NCBI RefSeq assembly: GCF_010731715.1
Contig: NZ_AP022587.1
Span: 2,914,001 to 2,978,000 of the forward strand
From: Mycobacterium stomatepiae
GTDB lineage: Bacteria > Actinomycetota > Actinomycetes > Mycobacteriales > Mycobacteriaceae
Length of the DNA: 64,000 nucleotides
Reading direction: 5' to 3'
Shown: positions 29,843 to 36,280 of the stretch, piece by piece
How the letters are laid out: each line of letters starts with the position of its first letter
How positions within the stretch are numbered: the stretch's first letter is position 1
Program-made: the position numbers and the translations under genes
Notes under the pieces: model-generated
Seen by the model: only the letters and a program-made list of their open reading frames with translations
Database searches by the model: none
Told to the model about the DNA's origin: nothing

Positions 29843-30495
29843 TACTTCTCACCTCGTTTGATCGCGGTGCGAACCACAACAAGTCCGCCGGTGCGGCCGG
29901 GGACCGCACCCTTGATCAACAGCACGCCGTTCTCGGCATCCACCTTGTGCACCACCAGGTTCTGCACGGTCACCCGGTCATTACCCATCCGACCCGCCAT
30001 CCGCGTGCCCTTGAAGACACGCGCGGGAGTGGCGCAGCCACCGATGGAACCCGGACGACGGTGCACCGCCTGGGCACCGTGGCTGGCGCCCTGACCGCGG
30101 AAGCCATGACGCTTCATGGTTCCGGCGAAGCCCTTGCCCTTGGAGGTACCGGTCACGTCGACATAGGCGCCGTCGGCGAAGATCTCCGCCGTCAGCTCCT
30201 GGCCGACCTCGTATTCGGCGGCCGCCTCCGGGTTGTCCAGGCGCAGCTCGGCCAGGTGCCGGCGCGGGTTGACGCCCGCGGCGGTGTACTGACCCGTGAC
30301 GGGCTTGTTGACCTTGCGTGGGCTGATTTCGCCATAGGCCAACTGCACGGCGCTATAACCGTCGAGTTCCGGGGTGCGGATCCGCGTGACCACGTTGGGC
30401 CCCGCCTTGACCACAGTCACCGGCACGACCCGGTTGTTCTCGTCGAACACCTGCGTCATGCCCAGCTTGGTACCCAGAATGCCTTTTCTTGCCAT
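29842..30495 (-). CDS. rplC: 50S ribosomal protein L3
   Basis: The 217-residue L3 starts [19 protein letters not shown] and has the [44 protein letters not shown] loop that reaches the peptidyl-transferase centre. Length is normal, and there is a 15-bp gap from rpsJ. Confidence 0.98.
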   Translation of the reverse strand: MARKGILGTKLGMTQVFDENNRVVPVTVVKAGPNVVTRIRTPELDGYSAVQLAYGEISPRKVNKPVTGQYTAAGVNPRRHLAELRLDNPEAAAEYEVGQELTAEIFADGAYVDVTGTSKGKGFAGTMKRHGFRGQGASHGAQAVHRRPGSIGGCATPARVFKGTRMAGRMGNDRVTVQNLVVHKVDAENGVLLIKGAVPGRTGGLVVVRTAIKRGEK

Positions 30496-30510
30496 GAGTT
30501 CGCCGATCCC

Positions 30511-30816
30511 CTACTGGATGTTGACGTCGACACTGGCCGGCAGATCGATGCGCATCAAAGCGTCAACGGTCTTCGGCGTCGGATCAAGAATGTCGATCAA
30601 CCGCTTGTGGGTGCGCATCTCGAAGTGCTCCCGCGAGTCCTTGTACTTGTGCGGGGAGCGGATGACGCAATACACATTCTTCTCGGTCGGCAGCGGCACC
30701 GGCCCTACGACGCTGGCACCCGCACGGACGACGGTCTCGACGATCTTGCGCGCCGAGGCGTCAATAGCCTCATGGTCGTAGGCCTTAAGCCTGATGCGGA
30801 TCTTCTGTCCCGCCAC
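30511..30816 (-). CDS. rpsJ: 30S ribosomal protein S10
   Basis: The 101-residue S10 starts with GTG at 30816 ([19 protein letters not shown]) after an AGGAG ribosome-binding site. It has [39 protein letters not shown]. It is the first gene of the S10 operon; S10 (NusE) also takes part in transcription antitermination. Confidence 0.98.
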   Translation of the reverse strand: MAGQKIRIRLKAYDHEAIDASARKIVETVVRAGASVVGPVPLPTEKNVYCVIRSPHKYKDSREHFEMRTHKRLIDILDPTPKTVDALMRIDLPASVDVNIQ

Positions 30817-30841
30817 GCTTCTCCTACCCTCACTCCTCTTG

Positions 30842-30861
30842 AGGCCCGGGCATCCGGGCCT
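30842..30861 (-). promoter_or_regulatory. Stem-loop in the rpsJ 5' leader
   Basis: AGGCCCGG (30842-30849) and CCGGGCCT (30854-30861) form a perfect 8-bp stem with a 4-nt loop, 25 nt before the rpsJ start codon. No U-tract follows on either strand, so it is not an intrinsic terminator. It could be a leader structure affecting S10 operon expression. Confidence 0.4.
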
Positions 30862-31097
30862 GGTGCCACCGGCGCGCCGACTCGAACCAGCCCAGCTGGG
30901 GCCGATCGAGCGCTGCGCCGGATACTGCGCCGCTGTTTACCTGTCGTGGTTCACCGGCCCCCGCGGTCGGGCGTGTCACCCTCACACAGCCTTGTTCGCG
31001 GACAAAATAGTCGCTCCAAGGATGGGACCGGACGCGCCCGTTTGAGCGCTGGTCGTATACCCAGCCAGGCGCAAACCCGGCTCAAGGCAACCCGAAC

Positions 31098-31126
31098 AGT
31101 ATGCCCTAGATCATGGCTATGGCCAA
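31098..31126 (-). promoter_or_regulatory. S10 operon promoter (SigA-like)
   Basis: On the minus strand TTGGCC (31121-31126), a 17-bp spacer and CATACT (31098-31103) form a -35/-10 pair with the same spacing and -35 core as the spc promoter. The leader to the rpsJ start would be about 275 nt. No open frame with coding character occupies it (30817-31090), so it is probably an untranslated, possibly regulatory leader. Confidence 0.6.
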
Positions 31127-31201
31127 ATCCCGGGAGCGTGCGGTAGTGGGTCAGTTTGAATCAATGTTTCGTAGCCCGGGTAGGATTGTCCGCGCCGCCG
31201 C

Positions 31202-31207
31202 TACGCT
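31202..31207 (+). promoter_or_regulatory. -10 element of the small operon at 31214 (leaderless)
   Basis: TACGCT ends 6 nt before the ATG at 31214, with no ribosome-binding site between them. This is the leaderless geometry. It is back-to-back with the S10 promoter about 75 bp away. Confidence 0.45.
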
Positions 31208-31213
31208 GGGGTT

Positions 31214-31459
31214 ATGCCTGAACGGTCTCGCAAACGCCCACGCGACCTGAACGCGCTCGCTGCCGCCATCGTCGGTGAGGCAACGGGCGAAGACGCTGAG
31301 CCCGAATGGCACACCGACGGTAACGACCCGAGTGCCGTTGAGCGCGGCCGAGCAGGCGGCTTGAAAGGCGGCAAAGCCCGCGCAGACAAGCTCACCCCCG
31401 AACAGCGGTCAGAGATCGCGAAACATGCCGCAGCCGCACGCTGGCACTCGGAGGCGTGA
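31214..31459 (+). CDS. Small basic protein with GGKARA...EIAKHAAAARW motif
   Basis: The 81-residue hydrophilic protein has a charged N-terminus (MPERSRKRPRD) and a C-terminal segment GRAGGLKGGKARADKLTPEQRSEIAKHAAAARW. Segments of this kind recur in small actinobacterial and phage proteins of unknown function; a nucleic-acid-binding role is a guess from charge. Its TGA overlaps the GTG of the next small gene (GTGA), so the two are coupled. Confidence 0.65.
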   Translation: MPERSRKRPRDLNALAAAIVGEATGEDAEPEWHTDGNDPSAVERGRAGGLKGGKARADKLTPEQRSEIAKHAAAARWHSEA

Positions 31460-31620
31460 CACCGCGCGAATACCGGGTGCTCGAAGCCGTCCGATCCGAA
31501 GCCGAGGGATTGAGGTTTGCGGTAGTTGAAATCGCGGATGATGAAGCCCGCGAGGTGGCGCGGTTCTATCGTCGCGACGAGGCCGACATCTACGCTGCTT
31601 GGCGTCTTCGCGAAAGCTAA
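31456..31620 (+). CDS. Small hypothetical protein coupled to the preceding gene
   Basis: The 54-residue protein starts at GTG 31456 within the stop of the upstream gene and reads MTPREYRVLEAVRSEAEGL, then RFAVVEIADDEAREVARFYRRDEADIYAAWRLRES. It is acidic, complementing the basic first protein, and predicted mostly helical. The overlap, the size pair and the opposite charge suggest the products act together. I do not recognise the family. Confidence 0.5.
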   Translation: MTPREYRVLEAVRSEAEGLRFAVVEIADDEAREVARFYRRDEADIYAAWRLRES

Positions 31621-31644
31621 AGGCCAGTTCGCTGGCATATGTCG

Positions 31645-31764
31645 TATAATTATCGGTAGAGACAACTACATCAGGCCCCAAAGATAGGGGCCGGTGACGC
31701 CCGCCCTGCCAGACGTAACGCCACCGGCCGATTCGCCGGTCGGGTGCTCGAGTTCACCCGACCG
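31645..31764 (+). ncRNA. Structured element with three inverted repeats behind a TATAAT
   Basis: A perfect TATAAT at 31645-31650 is followed by three stems. GGCCCC-7 nt-GGGGCC spans 31674-31692. GGCCGGTG (31689-31696) pairs with CACCGGCC (31722-31729). CGGTCGGGTG (31737-31746) pairs with CACCCGACCG (31755-31764) around an 8-nt loop. The first two share four bases and could be alternatives. No coding frame or U-tract accompanies them. It may be a small RNA, a cis-regulatory leader or a recombination site; a -35 is not evident. Confidence 0.35.
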
Positions 31765-31807
31765 ACTTCCACTAAAGGGTTGCTGGGGTTGGAAGCCAGG
31801 TTCCCCT

Positions 31808-32296
31808 CTAGGGCAAACCTCCCATCTCTTGGGATGAGCTGTCAGGCTCCTCGCCTACCTCAACCCCGGTGGTGACCGGGGTTGAGGAGTCTCTTAGGGC
31901 AAAGCGCCCTCGCCCTTTCTTGATGAGCCCGTGTGAGCCAGCGGCCGCGTAGTTGCCAGCTGCGTAGTAGAGCGCGTTCCGCACGCTTCCGGCCCCAACC
32001 TGCAGGCCATTCTCCCTCAGGCGAGCGATGACCTCGTCGGCGTCAAGTACGGCGTCCGGATCATCCAAGAAGACCTGGACAACCTGATCGGTGAGGGATG
32101 CCTTTGTTGACTTCCCCGTAGAAGGTTGACCATGCACCACCGCACTTCTGACGGCGAAAGCGTATTTGAGGAGCTGCTCGGTGTGCTGCCGCAGCGCGCG
32201 AAGTTCAGCTAGGCGGCGTTCAGCGTCAAGGATGTCTTGATCGAGCTGCGCGGCCAGCGCCGGGAGATCAACTCCAGAGGCCGATGCGGTGGTCAT
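31808..32296 (-). CDS. Hypothetical protein, coiled coil plus winged-helix-like C-terminus
   Basis: The 162-residue protein starts MTTASASGVDLPALAAQLDQDILDAERRLAELRAL, a likely N-terminal coiled coil. A segment LTDQVVQVFLDDPDAVLDADEVIARLRENGLQVGAGSVRNALYYAA...GLIKKGRGRFAL follows, with the spacing of a winged-helix DNA-binding domain. The frame is open to 32596 but that part is a shadow of the transposase gene. It is divergent from the transposase, and I do not know its family. Confidence 0.6.
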   Translation of the reverse strand: MTTASASGVDLPALAAQLDQDILDAERRLAELRALRQHTEQLLKYAFAVRSAVVHGQPSTGKSTKASLTDQVVQVFLDDPDAVLDADEVIARLRENGLQVGAGSVRNALYYAAGNYAAAGSHGLIKKGRGRFALRDSSTPVTTGVEVGEEPDSSSQEMGGLP

Positions 32297-32405
32297 GACT
32301 CCAGGATACACGATTTTTTTGAAATCCGACGGGATCTTCAAATCCTGAGTGTTGAATTTTGAAAATTGTCTTGGAACTGGCCCTTTGGTCAAGCATAATT
32401 GAGGC

Positions 32406-33260
32406 ATGGTCAACCGGCTCTCCACCGATAAGCGGGCGCAGATCGTGTCCTGCCTGTGCGAGGGCATGTCCATCCGCGCCACTGTGCGCGTGACAGAGGC
32501 GGCGAAAAACACCATCACCAAACTTCTGGTCGAACTTGGTGCGGCGTGCGCCGCATACCAAGACGCGGCACTATTTGACTTGCCCTGCAAGAACATTCAG
32601 TGCGATGAGATCTGGTCTTTCTGCTACAGCAAGCAGAAAAACGTGCCCGATGAGCACCAGGGCGAGTTTGGTTACGGCGACGTGTGGACATGGACGGCGT
32701 TGTGCGCCGACACCAAACTGGTCCCCACCTGGCTCGTGGGTGAGCACACCGCATTCGATGCGGAAATGTTCATACGCGACCTGGCCCGTCGGCTCGCCAA
32801 TCGGGTCCAGCTCACCACCGATGGCCTGCGCCTGTACATCAACGCTGTTGAGAACACCTTCCACGGCGACATCGACTACGCGATGCTGCACAAGATCTAC
32901 AACATGCCAGCCGGTGTTGAAAACGAGCGTCGGTACAGCCCGGCCGTCTGCACCGGGATCGACGTGCGCAGCATCAACGGCAACCCTGACCTGTCCAAGG
33001 CCAGCACGTCCTACGTGGAGCGCCAGAACCTCACCATGCGGATGGGTATGCGCCGATACACAAGGCTCACAAACGCTTTCAGCAAGAAAGTTGAGAACCT
33101 GGCACACGCGGTGTCGCTGCACTACATGTACTACAACTTCGCGCGGCCCCACCAGACGCTCACTAAGGACAACGGCGGCAAGAAGACCACTCCCGCGATG
33201 GCCGCAGGGATCGCCAACCGTGTCTGGACCTACCGCGACATCGCAGCCCTACTCGACTAG
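32406..33260 (+). mobile_element. IS1-like DDE transposase
   Basis: The 284-residue single-frame protein has an N-terminal HTH (GMSIRATVRVTEAAKNTITKLL). The DDE core residues are CDEIWSFCY (first D), TTDGLRLY (second D) and SYVERQNLTMRMGMRRYTRLTNAFSKK (E). It ends with HYMYYNFARPHQTL, characteristic of IS1-type/InsB-like enzymes. Unlike classical IS1 it is not split by a programmed frameshift. I could not find terminal inverted repeats or a target duplication, so element ends are undefined. Confidence 0.75.
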
Positions 33261-33406
33261 AAGGCGTTCAACGGCATCGCTCTTAGGGTATCCAGCACGG
33301 CGGGGCGCGGAACTTACATGACTATTGGGACAAATTGCACCCAGGATCAGAGGGCTTGACATACCGTCGTGCCATACTGGCGCCAAGCAGGCGAAAGGAG
33401 GTTGTG

Positions 33407-33856
33407 ATGGCGGACTACACGGCACGAGAGATCGCAGAATGGTTCTTGGCGTGGGCCGATGACACTGAGGCCGACATCTCTAACCTGAAGCTGCAGAAGT
33501 TGCTGTACTACGCACAAGGTCACTACCTAGCGACGAGTGGCAAGCCCCTCTTCGATGACGAGATCCAGGCTTGGGCACACGGGCCGGTTGTTCCAGCGGT
33601 CTATCACGCCTTCAAGAGTTACGGCCGCGGCCCAATCGATTTCGATGAAATAGGCGAGGACTTCGATTGGGACCGGTTCAAAGGTGTTGAAGAATTCGTG
33701 CTTCACATCTGGGGTAGGTACGGAAGCCTCGCGGCGTGGACGCTGCGTGAGAAAACGCATCGAGAGCCGCCCTGGCGTGATGCGTTCGAGGATGGCGTGC
33801 GCCATACCGGTATTGCGCATAACAGTATGCGCGCCTACTTCCTGACGGTGTCCTGA
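33407..33856 (+). CDS. Panacea-domain protein (PanA/SocA-like antitoxin)
   Basis: The 149-residue protein starts at ATG 33407, 5 nt after a perfect AAGGAGG. It has the Panacea (DUF4065) signature: ISNLKLQKLLYYAQGHYLATSGKPLFDDEIQAWAHGPVVPAVYHAFKSYG (read by pattern). Panacea proteins are antitoxins that pair with very different toxins, or protease adaptors such as SocA. The gene is followed after 4 bp by a small unassigned gene, the arrangement of a two-gene toxin-antitoxin operon. Confidence 0.85.
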   Translation: MADYTAREIAEWFLAWADDTEADISNLKLQKLLYYAQGHYLATSGKPLFDDEIQAWAHGPVVPAVYHAFKSYGRGPIDFDEIGEDFDWDRFKGVEEFVLHIWGRYGSLAAWTLREKTHREPPWRDAFEDGVRHTGIAHNSMRAYFLTVS

Positions 33857-33860
33857 AGCA

Positions 33861-34271
33861 TTGCTACCGAAGCCAAAGAAGGGCAACAAGCCCGGACAGG
33901 TTCCAGCGACTGATCCCGCCGACGGAGGAAAGGCGCCCGGCGCTGGCTATCCCGTGCTGTGCCTCCGCCACTTGCAACCGGGATGGGGATTCGAAGAGGC
34001 TGCGGCCGACCAATGCCAGGCATTCCTGATCAAGTGGGCGAAGCGCGCTTCCTTCACGTGGACAGAACTTGTACAGCACCACAAGCACGGGCTTGGTTCT
34101 GAAAAGATTCCGAGGAGCAAGATCAACCCACAAATCCCCCCGCACCTAGAACTCGATGACTACGTCGTGTTCCGGCACCAGCAGAACCTCCCCTTCGTAG
34201 GATTCCGCAGTGGGGATGTCTTCCATGTCCTTTGGGTCGAACGCGAGTACAACGAGCTGTACCAGCACTAG
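33861..34271 (+). CDS. Partner of the Panacea protein, candidate toxin
   Basis: The 136-residue protein starts at TTG 33861, the only plausible start after an in-frame stop at 33843. The N-terminus is Lys/Pro-rich. The C-terminal half (FTWTELVQHHKHGLGSEKI, then LPFVGFRSGDVFHVLWVEREYNELYQH) looks like a compact beta-rich domain; the ending FHVLWVE...LYQH recalls the last strands of RelE/ParE-like folds, but this is a weak resemblance. Its place directly after a Panacea antitoxin is the main reason to call it a possible toxin. Confidence 0.55.
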   Translation: MLPKPKKGNKPGQVPATDPADGGKAPGAGYPVLCLRHLQPGWGFEEAAADQCQAFLIKWAKRASFTWTELVQHHKHGLGSEKIPRSKINPQIPPHLELDDYVVFRHQQNLPFVGFRSGDVFHVLWVEREYNELYQH

Positions 34272-34481
34272 TTAGTTGAGACGCGGTGCCTCCGAGTCAC
34301 GATCTGGGCATGAGCAGGTGAAATCCCACCGTTCGGGCCATGATCCGGTGAGGTCTCCGTAGCAGCAGAAGCGGATACGTTCGCCGGTATCGCTGGTGAG
34401 GGTGACTTCGTGCCAGTCCTCCCACACACGGGTGGACCACATGTACAACCGGCGGGACAACCAACGGCGAAAAGCAACCAT
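34272..34481 (-). CDS. Small Trp/Cys-rich hypothetical protein
   Basis: The 69-residue protein starts MVAFRRWLSRRLYMWSTRVWEDWHEV and contains FCCYGDLTGSW and FTCSCPDRD. The CC...CxC pattern could bind a metal. Composition (six Trp, four Cys) is unlike a random shadow frame in GC-rich DNA. The stop abuts the convergent candidate toxin gene. No family is recognised and the ribosome-binding site is poor. The following 236 bp (34482-34717) hold nothing I can identify. Confidence 0.4.
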   Translation of the reverse strand: MVAFRRWLSRRLYMWSTRVWEDWHEVTLTSDTGERIRFCCYGDLTGSWPERWDFTCSCPDRDSEAPRLN

Positions 34482-34717
34482 CGCGAACGCCTATCAGGAC
34501 TCCACGCAAGCGCGAAGACCTCAGCCTAGCGCGACACCAAAGAACCGCCTGCAAGAGCGTGTGATCTCGCATCAAACTGACCCACTATCGAGCGTGCTCT
34601 TCCAGCATGCTTGTTAGGCACTGTCAGAACCGAATAATCAGCACAAAGCATGCCCCGAAGCCCCGACCCGCTCGTCCACTCCCGAGGTCTGGCAGCGCAG
34701 GTCGTATGGTCCACCGA

Positions 34718-36280
34718 TTAGTCGACGGTGCCAGCCAGGCCGAAGTCAGCCAGTGTCTTTTCAGCCAACTCATACAAGGCCCGCCGTGTGTTCTGTGCAC
34801 CCGGTTGATAAGCGTAGATACTGAGCCGAATCGAGTCTTGGAGGAGCCAAGACTGCACGACCATTTGGCCGCCGGCTCGTTCAAGGCACTGTCGACTTTC
34901 GTGCTGGTTGACCACTCGCGCCATGATCCACTCAGAGTCAGTGCCGTCAAGACGACAGAACACCGGGTCCACCTCGCCGAGGTAAGAGCAAATCACCGTG
35001 GAATTAGGGTCGGCGAACATCGCATCGAACATCCGTTTCCACACCCGCTTCCTCCTGAACCCAACCAACCGGAGGTACTGCGATGAATCATCGCCCGCCT
35101 CCCGTAGCGTCCTCAGCCCCTGCCTGATGCCGGCACGCACCTCACGCAGATCTATCGTTACCAGCGTCGGATCGAGGCTAGTGGTCACCGAAGTGGTTAC
35201 AAATGACGTTGCGTTCGCATGCGTCTCCCCCGCCGGGCGCCCGCTAATCGGCAAGGACAAAGTGACGGCACCGTCACCAGGACGTTGACGCCCCATGCGC
35301 TCCGCAAATTTCGCAGTCCACCCGGCAACTAACGTCTGAGTCGTCCCGCCAAGAGCGTCCGCACAAGCCTGCCAATCATCCAAGCTGACCTGGATCGTGA
35401 CAGTGGGCGCGACGACGGTGTCATCGTCGTCGCCTTCGTTGACGTTGACGTTGACGTTGACGTTGGTGGGAGGCGATACCGATGGCTGGCCAGCACCTCG
35501 AAGGCGACGAGCCCGTTTTGTCACCGCGGCAGCCGCACGGGCAACTTCCGGTACATCCCGTATGGTCCGGCGGGCGTCCTGAGCGAGCGCGCGCCGTCGA
35601 GTGCGCGAATCCGGCGGCGGCAAACCCAGATCGCGTGTGTTGCCCAAGACCGCATCGGTGACCTCGGCGATAAGCCCGAAACCATCGATTAGATAGTGGG
35701 AACACACCAAGGTAACCGCGGTCGAACCGTCCGTCAGGGGAAGAACACCGAGATGCCAACCGGGACCGCGCTCCGGGTCTACGGGCACTAGTGAGCGCTC
35801 ATCAGCCCAATCACTGAGTTCAGCGCGTGGACGGGCGCACTCAGCGATATCGATGTCCACCGGTTTCTCGCCTAACACCCACCTATTCCGGGCAAACTTC
35901 AGCGGCGAACGCTCGATACGCCGTCGCAATAGCCCCAGACCGAGATTGTGGTGAAACTGCTTGAGGCCATCGAGGTCGATATCGGTGTCATAAACCCACA
36001 CACATTGGATAACCGCATTGCACCCGATGGCGCGATGCAATGTGAAAAAGCCGTTATCGCCGAAAGCGAGCGAATGGTCCCGTTGTGTATCAACGTCGGA
36101 TGCGCGGCGTTTACGAGCGGCTCGTGAAAGGCGCCGGGGGGCTGACACGGACCGACTTCCTGCCAGACGGGATTCCTCCGGACCGCTTTGCAGAACGTAC
36201 GCGTGGTCACGAAGTTCCAGGCGACGCCGCGCGGCGTCAAGCTCGCCAGCTAATGCCAACGAATTAAGTGTTCGAGACAT
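34718..36280 (-). CDS. Condensation/PapA-like acyltransferase coupled to the NRPS
   Basis: The 520-residue protein has the acyltransferase motif HxxxDG in VCSHYLIDGFGLIAE and a two-lobed layout like NRPS condensation, PapA and WS/DGAT enzymes. The second lobe includes VTLSLPISGRPAGETHANATSFVTT and VICSYLGEVDP. A linker holds a low-complexity NVNVNVNVNE-GDDDD insert between the lobes. The ATG overlaps the NRPS stop (TGATG), so translation is coupled. It probably acylates, esterifies or otherwise tailors the NRPS product. It is not a PKS-type free-standing carrier protein or a thioesterase. Confidence 0.75.
   Translation of the reverse strand: MSRTLNSLALAGELDAARRRLELRDHAYVLQSGPEESRLAGSRSVSAPRRLSRAARKRRASDVDTQRDHSLAFGDNGFFTLHRAIGCNAVIQCVWVYDTDIDLDGLKQFHHNLGLGLLRRRIERSPLKFARNRWVLGEKPVDIDIAECARPRAELSDWADERSLVPVDPERGPGWHLGVLPLTDGSTAVTLVCSHYLIDGFGLIAEVTDAVLGNTRDLGLPPPDSRTRRRALAQDARRTIRDVPEVARAAAAVTKRARRLRGAGQPSVSPPTNVNVNVNVNEGDDDDTVVAPTVTIQVSLDDWQACADALGGTTQTLVAGWTAKFAERMGRQRPGDGAVTLSLPISGRPAGETHANATSFVTTSVTTSLDPTLVTIDLREVRAGIRQGLRTLREAGDDSSQYLRLVGFRRKRVWKRMFDAMFADPNSTVICSYLGEVDPVFCRLDGTDSEWIMARVVNQHESRQCLERAGGQMVVQSWLLQDSIRLSIYAYQPGAQNTRRALYELAEKTLADFGLAGTVD
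35438..35465 (+). repeat. Hexanucleotide microsatellite (GTTGAC)4 inside the acyltransferase gene
   Basis: Four perfect copies of GTTGAC plus a partial GTTG encode NVNVNVNVN on the minus strand, followed by an acidic run of Asp codons. The 6-bp unit means copy-number changes keep the frame, so length variation would alter the inter-lobe linker without inactivating the enzyme. Confidence 0.8.

Noticed and set aside
31670..31800. tRNA or tmRNA in the structured region
   Set aside because: Stem lengths and spacing do not make a cloverleaf and there is no T-arm consensus or anticodon arm.
33356..33378. TTGACA with CATACT upstream of the Panacea gene as a promoter
   Set aside because: The spacer is only 11 bp, too short for a SigA-type promoter; the hexamers may be coincidental.
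32300..33400. Terminal inverted repeats of the IS1-like element
   Set aside because: I compared the flanks of the transposase by eye and found no convincing pair or target duplication, so no element ends are reported.
34607..35086. 159-residue plus-strand frame
   Set aside because: It is antisense to the C-terminus of the acyltransferase gene and begins in featureless intergenic DNA.
35438..35465. CRISPR-like repeat
   Set aside because: It is a simple hexamer microsatellite without spacers; no CRISPR array or cas gene was seen in the window.
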